From Sarcina sp. DSM 11001 (GTDB taxonomy: Bacteria; Bacillota; Clostridia; Lachnospirales; Lachnospiraceae), in NCBI RefSeq assembly GCF_900101015.1, contig NZ_FNFZ01000017.1:5254-69253 (forward strand): a stretch of 64,000 nucleotides of DNA, written 5' to 3'. Both the position numbers and the translations under genes were made by a program. Below the pieces are notes generated by a model. It saw only the letters and a list, made by a program, of their open reading frames with translations, ran no database searches and was not told where the DNA came from. This document shows positions 16,761 through 25,452 of this stretch, piece after piece. The stretch's first letter is position 1. Every line of letters starts with the position of its first letter.

Positions 16761-17561
16761 ATGAAAAAAATCTGCCGAAGACTATTGAGCATTGTGCTTG
16801 TCCTGTGTATGTTGTCCTGCTTTGCTCCTTTGACAGCGGAAGCAAAGGATAAATATCATACCACGGTCCATACTCTCAAACAGAAAACGTGGGTAACGGT
16901 TAAGGGCGTACAGTTTCCCGACAACTACGAAGCAGAGTACCACGTTTATAAAATGTCTGTTCCCGCAGGCGGATATGTCAGGCTTTATATTAACGTTAAT
17001 AAGGCCGTTAAAGCACACTTGAGGCCTGCCCTTTACAAGAAGGTTGTCCAAAATAAGATTTTCTTTAATACAGATAGGCTTATTGAGTTTAGCCAGGTAA
17101 CCACTACTCATTATGTATCACTGGAAAAAGGAGATTATTATTTCTATGCTGCTGAAGGTACAAAAGTGAAGTGGGATTTCCAGAAGATGCCTCATCCGAA
17201 TAATTACTGTAAGGCAAAAGCCGCTGTTCAGCCCTCCGGTAAAAACAAGGTCCTTTACTTTGACTATGGATATGAACATGCGCAGTGGTTTAAAGTGACG
17301 CTTAGTAAGGAGCAGAGGATATCCGCATTTATCAATGCTCTGGACAATGCTTACGAACCGGGAATGTTGATTCTTAACAACAAGCTCAGGATGGTAAAAA
17401 CGTCAAGAATAGAAAATTATGGCGCCATTACTCTTCGAACAGGGCTTCTTCCCAAAGGAACCTATTATATCAGGGTCTCCCGCAGCGATAATTATTTCGA
17501 AGACGAGTCGGACACTCTTGACGATGGAAGGATTTATTCATTTACCTGGAAGAAATACTGA
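16761..17561 (+). CDS. Secreted protein of unknown function between tsaE and tsaB
   Basis: The 266-residue product starts at ATG 16761 behind AAAGGGGA; an upstream in-frame GTG lacks a ribosome site. MKKICRRLLSIVLVLCMLSC begins a clear Sec signal peptide, with cleavage after AEA. The Cys is not followed by a good lipobox, so the protein is probably free. The mature part is rich in Tyr, Lys and beta-strand patterns and shows two similar halves (SVPAGGYVRLYINV...KGDYYFYAAEG and TLSKEQRISAFINA...KGTYYIRVSRS), like tandem beta-sandwich domains seen in extracellular binding modules. No family is recognised. The gene is AT-richer than its neighbours, suggesting acquisition into the tsa cluster. Confidence 0.7.
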   Translation: MKKICRRLLSIVLVLCMLSCFAPLTAEAKDKYHTTVHTLKQKTWVTVKGVQFPDNYEAEYHVYKMSVPAGGYVRLYINVNKAVKAHLRPALYKKVVQNKIFFNTDRLIEFSQVTTTHYVSLEKGDYYFYAAEGTKVKWDFQKMPHPNNYCKAKAAVQPSGKNKVLYFDYGYEHAQWFKVTLSKEQRISAFINALDNAYEPGMLILNNKLRMVKTSRIENYGAITLRTGLLPKGTYYIRVSRSDNYFEDESDTLDDGRIYSFTWKKY

Positions 17562-17695
17562 TCAGGAATCTGACGGCTTTGGAGAAACAGCAGCTATGCA
17601 CAGCAAAGCTGCTTTCAACCGCTGTGATCGAAAGAAATGAACTGCATATTTCGGGAAGTTATTAAGTGACACTGCCTGAGCGCTCGAAAGACAAT

Positions 17696-17730
17696 ACGGC
17701 CGGCTGCAAAAATGTGCAGCCGGCCGTTTT
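17696..17730 (+). terminator. Strong terminator after the secreted protein gene
   Basis: ACGGCCGGCTGCA (17696-17708) pairs perfectly with TGCAGCCGGCCGT (17715-17727), followed by TTTT. It insulates tsaB from the inserted gene. Confidence 0.85.
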
Positions 17731-17787
17731 CTGTGTCCGGACGGCTCTTTGCAGGAGGGATCCGGACGGCTCTTTACAGGCAGATGA

Positions 17788-17816
17788 TTGACATTGTAAC
17801 AGGATGATGGTAGTTT
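17788..17816 (+). promoter_or_regulatory. tsaB-rimI promoter
   Basis: TTGACA (17788-17793), a 17-bp spacer and TAGTTT (17811-17816). The arrangement, including GATTGACA and GATGRTAGTTT, is nearly the same as the rnz promoter at 24269-24297. Confidence 0.65.
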
Positions 17817-17884
17817 GTATTGGCAGCTGTTCAGGTTAAACAGGAAGGAGACAGAGAGTTGTCCCTGTCTCCCGGGAGGATGCG

Positions 17885-18679
17885 TTGAAAATACTGGCCA
17901 TAGAGGCATCGGGCCCCGTCGCAGGATGTGCAGTCCTGGAGGACGGTGTGCTGATCGCCGATTATAATGTACAATATAAAAAGAAGCATGCGCAGAGTCT
18001 GGTCCCCATGATGGACGAAGTGAAACGTATGCTGGAACTGGATCTGCAAAGTGTGGATGCCATTGCTGTCACAAAAGGACCGGGCTCTTTTACCGGTCTG
18101 CGGATCGGGGCGGCGACGGCAAAGGGAGCGGCCCTTGCCATGGACAGACCCATCATTCCGGTGCCCACGGTGGATTCCATCGCCTTTAATCTCTATGGGA
18201 CAAAGGGACTGATCTGTCCCCTGATGGATGCCCGCAGGCAGCAGGTCTACACAGGGATCTATGAATGGGAAAATCTGAATATGAGGGCTTTTGAAAAAAC
18301 GGAAATGCAGGAAGACCAGGCAGACAGATCGTCCGCGGAGAATCTGAAGCTGGCTGTCCTCCGTCCCCAGTGCGTTATCCCCGTATCCGAGGTCATTGAG
18401 GACCTGAACGCCCGGGGCAGAGAAGTGGTATTTCTGGGAGATGGTGTGCCTGTGAGCCGCGAAGCTCTCGCGGACAACATGAAGGTCCCGTATTCTTTTG
18501 CTCCTGCCCACCTCTCCCGCCAGAGGGCGGCGGCGGTCGCGGCCCTGGCATTTTCTTACTATGAAGACCAGGGGGCAGCCTGTATGGTTTCCGCGGATGA
18601 CTTCCGGCCGGAGTATCTGCGCCTGGCCCAGGCGGAGCAGGAACACAGCGAGCGCAGGAATTTTTCCCTGCTGCTGTGA
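17885..18679 (+). CDS. tsaB: tRNA t6A biosynthesis protein TsaB
   Basis: The 264-residue ASKHA-fold protein is the scaffold partner of TsaD in the threonylcarbamoyl transferase complex. MKILAIEASGPVAGCAVLED is the first phosphate-loop-like strand, and the family signature VTKGPGSFTGLRIGAATAKG is intact. The TTG start at 17885 follows GGGAGGATG with good spacing. The C-terminal end overlaps a GTG that could start rimI, but a better rimI start lies 36 bp further on. Residues about 135-155 (MQEDQADRSSAENL) look like a modest loop expansion. Confidence 0.92.
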   Translation: MKILAIEASGPVAGCAVLEDGVLIADYNVQYKKKHAQSLVPMMDEVKRMLELDLQSVDAIAVTKGPGSFTGLRIGAATAKGAALAMDRPIIPVPTVDSIAFNLYGTKGLICPLMDARRQQVYTGIYEWENLNMRAFEKTEMQEDQADRSSAENLKLAVLRPQCVIPVSEVIEDLNARGREVVFLGDGVPVSREALADNMKVPYSFAPAHLSRQRAAAVAALAFSYYEDQGAACMVSADDFRPEYLRLAQAEQEHSERRNFSLLL

Positions 18680-18714
18680 AAACGATAGTCAGAGAAAAAT
18701 GGCGGGAGGAAAAA

Positions 18715-19299
18715 ATGTCTGTCATTGTCCGCCGGATGCGGGAAGAGGATATCCCGCAGGCAGTCGAAATAGAAAAAGCCGCATTTACGAGACCCTGGTC
18801 AAAAAGTATCTTCAAGGCGACGCTCCTGCTGCCCTATGCCGCTTATTATGTCGCCGTGGAACAGGGAACTGTGGAACGGAAGACCGCGGAACAGAGGGCT
18901 ATGGAAGAGGAGACCGAGGAACAGGGGGCTCTGAAAGAGGAGACCGCGGAGCAGAGGACGTTGGAACAGGGGGCTCTTGAACAGGGAGAAAACCAGGAAC
19001 CCGATCAGGACAGGATCGTCGGGATCTGCGGCGTCAAGAAGATCTTTGAAGAAGGGGAGATCAGCAATGTCGCTGTACATCCGGACTGCCGCGGCAGAGG
19101 GATCAGCCGCCGGATGCTGGAAATGCTGATCCGGGAAGCCCGGGAGGACGGCGTGGAGAGCTTTACCCTGGAGGTTCGTGCGGGCAACCGCACTGCCATC
19201 CGGCTCTATGAGAGCTTTGGCTTTCGAACCGAAGGGGTCCGTCCCCGTTTTTATGATCATCCTGTAGAGGACGGGCTGATCATGTGGCTGAGGAAATAA
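18715..19299 (+). CDS. rimI: Ribosomal-protein-S18-alanine N-acetyltransferase with repeat insert
   Basis: The 194-residue GNAT enzyme, located right after tsaB as in many Firmicutes, should acetylate the N-terminus of S18. The acetyl-CoA loop is VHPDCRGRGISRRML, and the C-terminal LEVRAGNRTAIRLYESFGF is typical of RimI. Typical RimI is about 150 residues; here about 50 extra residues (about 46-98) form an acidic repeat, ERKTAEQRAMEEETEEQGAL and variants, encoded by degenerate 27-30-bp DNA repeats. The insert falls between strands beta-2 and beta-3, before ICGVKKIFEEGEI, and need not disturb the fold. ATG 18715 is chosen over GTG 18676 because GGGAGG stands 8 nt before it. Confidence 0.88.
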   Translation: MSVIVRRMREEDIPQAVEIEKAAFTRPWSKSIFKATLLLPYAAYYVAVEQGTVERKTAEQRAMEEETEEQGALKEETAEQRTLEQGALEQGENQEPDQDRIVGICGVKKIFEEGEISNVAVHPDCRGRGISRRMLEMLIREAREDGVESFTLEVRAGNRTAIRLYESFGFRTEGVRPRFYDHPVEDGLIMWLRK

Positions 19300-19320
19300 A
19301 AACACAAACAGTTGTCAGAA

Positions 19321-19375
19321 AAACAGCCGGTGCAGCCGGACCCTGTCTGAGGTCCGCCGCGCCGGCTGTTTTTTT
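19321..19375 (+). terminator. Terminator after rimI
   Basis: AACAGCCGG (19321-19329) pairs with CCGGCTGTT (19361-19369), and a run of seven T follows. Confidence 0.8.
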
Positions 19376-19537
19376 ATTCTTCATCGTGTAATACCCGTGA
19401 CTTTAGTTGTGGGATACGCGCGTAAAAAAGGAAAACCCGGTTCATCGCGTAATACCCGTGATTTCAGTCGTGGGATGCACGAGCAAAAAAGGAAACCCGC
19501 ACGCGGAGTGCAAGACTCGCGGGCGAGTCTTGAATTC
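19373..19537 (+). repeat. Dispersed palindromic repeat, family A, tandem copy
   Basis: The first hairpin unit occurs twice (19373-19440 and 19441-19500), followed by one second hairpin, CAAGACTCGCGGGCGAGTCT and TGAATTC. This is the most complete block of the family in the window. Confidence 0.9.
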
Positions 19538-19735
19538 TATGCCGCGATGCGGTTGACTTACCGGCTTTTGGGGAAAAATGCCGGAAATGATGCAGTATAT
19601 ATCTGGTTTCTTGGATATGTATAAATATTAGATAGATATGCATAAAATGAATTGAGTTAAGGTGACGATATCTTTAATAAATTTTCGTCAATGTTGAATA
19701 ATTAAATACGGCTAACAGGACTTTATAGGTTATAA

Positions 19736-19764
19736 TTGACATATATACATTTTTTTCACTATGT
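19736..19764 (+). promoter_or_regulatory. Candidate hydCBA promoter
   Basis: TTGACA (19736-19741), a 17-bp AT-rich spacer, then CTATGT (19759-19764), or TATGTG with an 18-bp spacer. The surrounding 19600-19800 is strongly AT-rich. Confidence 0.55.
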
Positions 19765-19827
19765 GAATAAATGACCTGGAAGACAGAGTAACGGTTCACA
19801 AAGCAGTCGGAAAGGAGATGGTAATCG

Positions 19828-20319
19828 ATGGCTACTATGGCTTTTCGGGGAACACCAAAACAGGAGAGGGAACTTCGGAAATTCATCCAGGCACACAAGG
19901 ATCAGCCGGGCGCGATGATGCCCGTCCTCCAGGAGGCGCAGGGAGTCTATGGCTATCTGCCCATTGAGGTGCAGCAGATCATATCCGAGGAGATGGGCGT
20001 CCCGCTCTCACAGGTGTTCGGTGTCGCGACATTCTATTCCCAGTTTTCTTTGACGCCCAAGGGGGAGCACACGGTCAGTGTGTGCCTTGGAACGGCATGT
20101 TATGTCAAGGGAGCGGACAAGATCCTCTCCGCGATCGAAGACCGCCTGGGGATCAAGGCAGGAGAATGCACGCCGGACGGCTTCTTCTCCATTGAAAGCT
20201 GCCGCTGTCTGGGGGCCTGCGGGCTCGCGCCCGTTATGACTGTGGACGGAGAGGTGTACGGCAAGTGCACTCCTGAGTCGGCGGTGGAAATCATTAATTC
20301 CTATTATAAGGAGGTGTAA
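19828..20319 (+). CDS. hydC: Bifurcating [FeFe]-hydrogenase subunit C (NuoE-like)
   Basis: The 163-residue thioredoxin-fold [2Fe-2S] protein corresponds to the 24-kDa NuoE subunit. The four cluster ligands are visible: Cys in VCLGTACYVKG (two) and in CRCLGACG (two of its Cys). YGYLPIEVQQIISEEMG and VATFYSQFS are standard NuoE motifs. It passes electrons between the FMN subunit HydB and the complex. AAAGGAG precedes the ATG. The downstream gene starts 3 bp after its stop, so the three subunits are translated from one message. Confidence 0.9.
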   Translation: MATMAFRGTPKQERELRKFIQAHKDQPGAMMPVLQEAQGVYGYLPIEVQQIISEEMGVPLSQVFGVATFYSQFSLTPKGEHTVSVCLGTACYVKGADKILSAIEDRLGIKAGECTPDGFFSIESCRCLGACGLAPVMTVDGEVYGKCTPESAVEIINSYYKEV

Positions 20320-20322
20320 GCC

Positions 20323-22218
20323 ATGACGATGACATTGGACAGGCTCACTGAGATCAAACAGAAAAACGAAGAGCTGGTCTTGGTCCGCAAGCTGGTCGCC
20401 GCCAAAGCGGAAGAGATGGCAAAGCACACGGCTTACCGCAAACAGATCCTGGTATGCGGCGGCACGGGCTGCACCTCTTCAGGCAGTAAGAAGGTTATCG
20501 ACGCGCTCGAGAGCGAAATAAAGGAGAAGAACCTGACCGACGTCCTCGTGGTGAGGACCGGCTGTTTCGGTCTCTGCGCGCTGGGCCCGATCGTGATCGT
20601 GTATCCTGAGGGAGCATTCTACTCCCAGGCTACGCCGGAAGGCGCCAAGAGGATCATTGACGAGCACATCATCAAGGGCATGATCTGCAAGGATCTGCTG
20701 TATCCGGAGACGGTGCACACAGACGGCGAGATCCTTCCTCTTTCCAAGACCAATTTCTATGCAAAACAGATGCGTATCGCGCTCAAAAACTGCGGCGTCA
20801 TCGACCCGGAGAACATCGAGGAGTACATCGCTCTGAACGGGTATCTCGCGCTGCATAAAGTCCTGACATCAATGAATCAGGACCAGGTCATCGATACAGT
20901 TCTTGCCTCCGGCCTGCGCGGCCGCGGCGGCGCGGGGTTCCCGACCGGCCGCAAATGGGCCTTCTGTAAATCGACCAAGGGCGATATCAAGTATGTCTGC
21001 TGCAATGCTGACGAGGGCGACCCCGGCGCATTCATGGACCGGTCCATCCTCGAGGGCGACCCCCATGCCGTCATCGAGGCCATGGCCATCGCCGGCTTCG
21101 CGATCGGCGCCAGCCAGGGCTATGTGTATGTCCGCGCCGAGTATCCGATCGCCGTACAGCGTCTGGAGATCGCCATCAAACAGGCGAGAGAGTACGGGTT
21201 CCTGGGCGAGAACATCTTTGGAACCGGATTTAATTTTGACATCGAGATCCGTCTCGGCGCGGGCGCCTTCGTCTGCGGCGAGGAAACGGCGCTGATGACA
21301 TCCATCGAGGGCAAGCGCGGTGAGCCCCGCCCGAGGCCTCCGTTCCCGGCTGTTGAAGGCCTCTTCAAAAAGCCGACCGTCCTCAACAACGTCGAGACCT
21401 ATGCCAACATTGCCCAGATCATCCTCAAGGGAGCGGACTGGTATTCTTCGATCGGTACCGAGACCTCCAAGGGCACCAAGGTGTTCGCCCTCGGCGGCAA
21501 GATCACGAACGTCGGCCTGGTGGAAGTCCCCATGGGCACAACGCTCCGCGAGATCATCGAAGAGATCGGCGGAGGCATTCCCAATGGCAAGAGGTTCAAG
21601 GCGGCGCAGACCGGCGGTCCTTCCGGCGGCTGTATTCCGTCTGTCCATATTGACACTCCGATCGACTATGAGAGCCTCTCAAAGATCGGCTCCATGATGG
21701 GGTCCGGCGGTCTGATCATCATGGATGAGGACACCTGCATGGTGGATATCGCGAAGTTCTATCTGGAGTTCACCTGTGAGGAATCCTGCGGCAAGTGCGT
21801 GCCCTGCCGGATCGGGACACACCGCCTCCTGCAGATGCTCGACGACATCACCAAGGGCAAAGCGACTCTGGAGGAACTCGACAGGATCGAGGAACTGGCA
21901 GAACACATGAAGGTATCCTGCCTCTGCGCGCTCGGCCAGACGGCTTCGAACCCTGTTGTATCCACTCTCCGCTATTTCCGTGAGGAATATATCGACCACA
22001 TCGTCAATAAGAGATGTACGGCCAAGAAGTGCAAAGACCTGCTGCATTACAGGATCGATCCGGACAAGTGCAAGGGCTGCACGCTCTGCGCCCGGAACTG
22101 CCCGGTCAACGCGATCAGCGGCAAGGTCAAGGAGCCTCACCATATTGATGTCAACACCTGCATCAAGTGCGGCCTCTGCATGCAGAACTGTAAGTTCGGC
22201 GCTGTCTTTATGGAATAA
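20323..22218 (+). CDS. hydB: Bifurcating [FeFe]-hydrogenase subunit B (NuoF-like)
   Basis: The 631-residue FMN subunit uses NAD(H) and is the likely site of electron bifurcation between NADH and ferredoxin. Domains in order are: thioredoxin-like [2Fe-2S] domain (about 40-125; VCGGTGCTSSG and RTGCFGLCALG), NAD/FMN-binding NuoF core (about 155-420; GLRGRGGAGFPTG, CNADEGDPGAFMDR, GEETALMTSIEG), SLBB, the [4Fe-4S] helical domain (ESCGKCVPCRIGTHR with a distant CLCALG), and a C-terminal two-cluster ferredoxin (CKGCTLCARNCPVN and CIKCGLCMQNCKFG). This order is that of HydB in trimeric enzymes rather than plain NuoF. AGGAGGTG precedes ATG 20323. Confidence 0.92.
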   Translation: MTMTLDRLTEIKQKNEELVLVRKLVAAKAEEMAKHTAYRKQILVCGGTGCTSSGSKKVIDALESEIKEKNLTDVLVVRTGCFGLCALGPIVIVYPEGAFYSQATPEGAKRIIDEHIIKGMICKDLLYPETVHTDGEILPLSKTNFYAKQMRIALKNCGVIDPENIEEYIALNGYLALHKVLTSMNQDQVIDTVLASGLRGRGGAGFPTGRKWAFCKSTKGDIKYVCCNADEGDPGAFMDRSILEGDPHAVIEAMAIAGFAIGASQGYVYVRAEYPIAVQRLEIAIKQAREYGFLGENIFGTGFNFDIEIRLGAGAFVCGEETALMTSIEGKRGEPRPRPPFPAVEGLFKKPTVLNNVETYANIAQIILKGADWYSSIGTETSKGTKVFALGGKITNVGLVEVPMGTTLREIIEEIGGGIPNGKRFKAAQTGGPSGGCIPSVHIDTPIDYESLSKIGSMMGSGGLIIMDEDTCMVDIAKFYLEFTCEESCGKCVPCRIGTHRLLQMLDDITKGKATLEELDRIEELAEHMKVSCLCALGQTASNPVVSTLRYFREEYIDHIVNKRCTAKKCKDLLHYRIDPDKCKGCTLCARNCPVNAISGKVKEPHHIDVNTCIKCGLCMQNCKFGAVFME

Positions 22219-22232
22219 GGAGGGATCAGAAC

Positions 22233-23975
22233 ATGAAAAAAATGATCAATCTCAAAATCAACGATGTTCCGGTCACTGTTCCGGAAGGCACCAGCGTCCT
22301 GCAGGCCGCCAGGTATGCAAACGTCGATATCCCTTCCCTCTGTTATCTGAAGGATATCAACTGCATCGGCGCCTGCCGTGTCTGCGTCGTTGAGATCAAA
22401 GGCAGGAAAGGCCTGACGGCAGCCTGCACATACCCGGTGGAGGAAGGCCTGGAGGTCCTGACAAACACGGCGATGGTCCGCAATTCCAGAAGGACTACCC
22501 TCGAACTCCTCATTTCCGCACACCGGAGAAAATGCCTCTCCTGCGGACGCAGTGATTCCTGCGAGCTGCAGGCTCTGGGCTTTGAATACGGCGCTAACGA
22601 AGACCACTTCAAGGGAGAGGATCCCAATTATCCTATCGACGATTCAACGGACTGCGTCATCCGTGACAACAACAAGTGCATCCAGTGCCTGCGCTGCGTT
22701 GCTGCCTGCAACGCCATTCAGCAGATCGGCGCGATCGGCCAGATCCGCCGCGGCTTTGATGTCCGTGTAGGCTCCCCCTTCGATCAGGGCCTGGCTACCA
22801 CCAAGTGCGTGGGCTGCGGCCAGTGTATCGTCGTATGTCCCGTCGGTGCGCTGTATACCAAAAACAACACACAGGATGTCTGGAAAGCCATCAACGATCC
22901 CAGCAAACAGGTCGTCTTCTTCACGGCGCCGTCCGTCGCGGCGACCCTGGGCGAGAGCTTCGGCAATCCTCCGGGAACACACGTGGAGAGCAAGATGGTC
23001 CAGGCCATCCGTATGCTGGGCGACGTGAAGGTCTTCAACATGAACGTCACAGCGGACCTCACCATCATGGAGGAGGCAAACGAGCTCATCGAGCGTCTCA
23101 CCTCCAAAAGGATGGACAAGCCTCCGCTCCCCATGTTCACCTCCTGCTGCCCCGCCTGGATCAGGTTCATGGAGTACAATTATCCTGAACTACTGCCCAA
23201 CATTTCCTCCTGCAAATCTCCGCAGGGTATGTTCGGAGCGATCCTCAAGAGTTATTACTGCCAGAAAAACCACATCGATCCCAAGGATCTCTACGTGGTC
23301 AGCGTGATCCCCTGCACGGCGAAAAAATTCGAGGCCGGGCGCCCCGAGCTCGCCGTCAATGATATTCCGGATGTGGATATGGCCCTCACGACCAGAGAGC
23401 TCGCCCTTATGATCAAGGAAGCGGGCATCGCCTTTAACCGTCTTCCCGGAGAGGAATTTGACGATCCCTTCGGAATCGCCACCGGCGCAGGCAAGATCTT
23501 TGGCGCTACCGGCGGTGTCATGGAGGCGGCGCTCCGCACCGCGGCCCATATGCTCGACGGAACCAACGAGAAGATCGACTTCATGGATGTCCGCGGCGTG
23601 CCCGGCATCAAGGAAGCTACCTACCGCATCGCCGGAAAGGAAGTTGACGTCTGTGTCGCCAGCGGCCTCGGCAACGCCCGCAAGGTCGTGGAGATGGTCA
23701 AGAGCGGAGAGAAGAACTATCTCTTCATCGAGATCATGTCCTGCCCCGGCGGCTGCGTAAACGGCGGCGGCGCGCCTATCCAGAGAGACAGTGTGCGCAA
23801 CAGCATCGACCTCAGAGCTGTCCGCGCTTCCGTCCTGTACAACTCCGACAGAGAGAACGAGCTGCGCTGCTCGCACGACAGCCCCGTCTGCCAGATGCTC
23901 TACGACGAGTTCCTGCATGAGCCCGGCAAGGGCAAAGCCCACAGCCTGCTCCACACCACCTACACAGCCAGGTAA
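22233..23975 (+). CDS. hydA: Bifurcating [FeFe]-hydrogenase catalytic subunit A
   Basis: The 580-residue subunit reduces protons to H2. From the N-terminus: a [2Fe-2S] domain (Cys37, 48, 51, 65), a His-Cys3 [4Fe-4S] site (His97, Cys101, 104, 110), two [4Fe-4S] clusters (Cys149/152/155/159 and Cys192/195/198/202), then the H-cluster domain with its three loops: FTSCCPAW, VIPCTAKKFEAGRPE and EIMSCPGGCVNGG. With hydC and hydB this is a complete NAD- and ferredoxin-linked bifurcating hydrogenase. Maturases HydE, HydF and HydG are not in the window. The ATG follows AAGGAGG. The stop codon runs straight into a tandem repeat block. Confidence 0.95.
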   Translation: MKKMINLKINDVPVTVPEGTSVLQAARYANVDIPSLCYLKDINCIGACRVCVVEIKGRKGLTAACTYPVEEGLEVLTNTAMVRNSRRTTLELLISAHRRKCLSCGRSDSCELQALGFEYGANEDHFKGEDPNYPIDDSTDCVIRDNNKCIQCLRCVAACNAIQQIGAIGQIRRGFDVRVGSPFDQGLATTKCVGCGQCIVVCPVGALYTKNNTQDVWKAINDPSKQVVFFTAPSVAATLGESFGNPPGTHVESKMVQAIRMLGDVKVFNMNVTADLTIMEEANELIERLTSKRMDKPPLPMFTSCCPAWIRFMEYNYPELLPNISSCKSPQGMFGAILKSYYCQKNHIDPKDLYVVSVIPCTAKKFEAGRPELAVNDIPDVDMALTTRELALMIKEAGIAFNRLPGEEFDDPFGIATGAGKIFGATGGVMEAALRTAAHMLDGTNEKIDFMDVRGVPGIKEATYRIAGKEVDVCVASGLGNARKVVEMVKSGEKNYLFIEIMSCPGGCVNGGGAPIQRDSVRNSIDLRAVRASVLYNSDRENELRCSHDSPVCQMLYDEFLHEPGKGKAHSLLHTTYTAR

Positions 23976-23977
23976 GA

Positions 23978-24160
23978 GGAGTACGCCCCGCAGGGGCAGA
24001 GCCAGCAGCCCTTCTGTGCTGCTGATATGCCAGGGCACTGCTTTGCCCTGGTGTAAGGAGTACCCCCACATGGGGCGGAGTCAGCAACCCTTTCTGTGCT
24101 GCTGGTATGCCAGGGCACGGACTGTTTTGCCCTGATGTGAGGAGTACGCCTCTCTGGGGG
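23978..24160. repeat. Tandem repeat of about 80 bp after hydA
   Basis: Two full units (23978-24056 and 24057-24140) and the first 20 bp of a third start with GGAGTACSCC. Each holds CAGCARCCCTTYTGTGCTGC and TGCCAGGGCAC...TTTGCCCTG, which fold as small hairpins. No open frame with a ribosome site is present, although GGAG recurs in each unit. Confidence 0.85.
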
Positions 24161-24211
24161 CAGCTCCCTGCAGATTGAAAACTAACTACAGAATAAAAAA
24201 AGAACATCATA

Positions 24212-24254
24212 AAAAAAGAACGTCTTCGGCCCCTCTCCGGAGACGTTCTTTTTT
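24212..24254 (+). terminator. Strong terminator of the hydCBA operon
   Basis: AAAAAAGAACGTCT (24212-24225) pairs with AGACGTTCTTTTTT (24241-24254), and an inner CGG/CCG extends the stem. Confidence 0.9.
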
Positions 24255-24268
24255 CGGCCTGCCATTGA

Positions 24269-24297
24269 TTGACAATCCTGGAGTATGATGATAGTTT
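24269..24297 (+). promoter_or_regulatory. rnz promoter
   Basis: TTGACA (24269-24274), a 17-bp spacer and TAGTTT (24292-24297), closely resembling the tsaB promoter. A 12-bp tandem repeat (ACATGGACCCGG and variants, about 24336-24406) lies between it and the start codon. Confidence 0.65.
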
Positions 24298-24335
24298 AGG
24301 ATTGCCATAATTCCCTGATCCGTGAACCATATGGA

Positions 24336-24406
24336 ACATGGAGTCTGAACGCGGAGTCTGAACATGGACCCAAACATGGACCCGGACATGGACCCGGACA
24401 TGGAGT
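24336..24406. repeat. 12-bp tandem repeats in the rnz leader
   Basis: Two units near GGAGTCTGAACG are followed by about four of ACATGGACCCGG, differing at single positions. Confidence 0.8.
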
Positions 24407-24447
24407 TCCTCACGGATTCAGGACAGTAGTGAACGGAGTATGCTATA

Positions 24448-25368
24448 ATGATAGATGTATGCCTTCTCGGAACAGGGGGGATGATGCCGCTTCCTTACCG
24501 GTACCTGACCTCCCTGATGTTAAGATATAATGGAAAGGGGATCCTAGTCGACTGCGGCGAAGGGACGCAGGTCGCGCTTCGCAAAAAAGGATGGAGCCCC
24601 AAGCCCGTCGATGTGATCCTGTTTACCCATTATCATGCCGACCATATCTCCGGACTTCCCGGTATGCTGCTGACGATGGGAAACGCGGAGCGCACGGAGC
24701 CGGTGCTGATGGCCGGGCCGAAAGGCCTCTCGCGCATTGTCAACAGCCTTCGTGTGATCGCCCCGGAGCTGCCCTTCGAGATTCAGTTTCTGGAGCTGTC
24801 AGAGCGGGAGCAGACCTTTGATCTGCCGGGGGAAAAGGATTTCCATATTCACGCCTTCCGCGTCAGCCATAATGTCCCCTGCTACGGCTTTGCCTTTGAA
24901 CTGGACCGGGCAGGGCGCTTTGATGCCGCCCGCGCACAGGCTCAGGGAATCCCCCTGAAGCTGTGGAGCCGCCTGCAGAAAGGGGAGACCATAGAGACAG
25001 AAGAGGGCACCTATACACCGGATATGGTCCTGGGACCGCCCCGGAAAGGATTAAAACTCGTCTACTCCACGGACACCCGTCCCTGTGAGAGCATTGTCAA
25101 ATATGCTTCCGGCGCGGACCTTCTGATCTGCGAGGGCATGTACGGAGAGCCGGATAAGGCGGAAAAAGCCCGCGAACATAAACATATGACCTTTACGGAA
25201 GCGGCCCGGATCGCCCGGAAGGCGGCTCCGAAGCAGATGTGGCTCACCCACTATAGCCCTTCGCTCATCCGACCTGAAGAATACATGGATCCAGTGAGGA
25301 GTATTTTTCCTGAGAGCATAGCCGCCAGAGACGGAAGGACGACGACCCTGGCCTTCGAGGAAAAATGA
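24448..25368 (+). CDS. rnz: Ribonuclease Z
   Basis: The 306-residue metallo-beta-lactamase-fold nuclease trims tRNA 3-prime ends. The zinc site is FTHYHADHISGLPG (HxHxDH), with further ligands in FRVSHNVPCYG, the Asp of VYSTDTRP and the C-terminal LTHYSP. The flexible-arm region (about 155-200) is present. The length matches the bacterial short form. The ATG is 9 nt after GGAG. A second TATAAT overlaps the start codon by chance. Confidence 0.9.
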   Translation: MIDVCLLGTGGMMPLPYRYLTSLMLRYNGKGILVDCGEGTQVALRKKGWSPKPVDVILFTHYHADHISGLPGMLLTMGNAERTEPVLMAGPKGLSRIVNSLRVIAPELPFEIQFLELSEREQTFDLPGEKDFHIHAFRVSHNVPCYGFAFELDRAGRFDAARAQAQGIPLKLWSRLQKGETIETEEGTYTPDMVLGPPRKGLKLVYSTDTRPCESIVKYASGADLLICEGMYGEPDKAEKAREHKHMTFTEAARIARKAAPKQMWLTHYSPSLIRPEEYMDPVRSIFPESIAARDGRTTTLAFEEK

Positions 25369-25452
25369 TATTTCCCGCACAAAAAACCAGATTGCACAAA
25401 ATACGATAATTCACAAAAAAGATAATACAGAAGAAGCTTTTAATACCATAAA

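Noticed and set aside
19397-19624. A 75-codon open frame after rimI
   Set aside because: It lies wholly in the family A palindromic repeats. Similar translated fragments appear wherever that element occurs.
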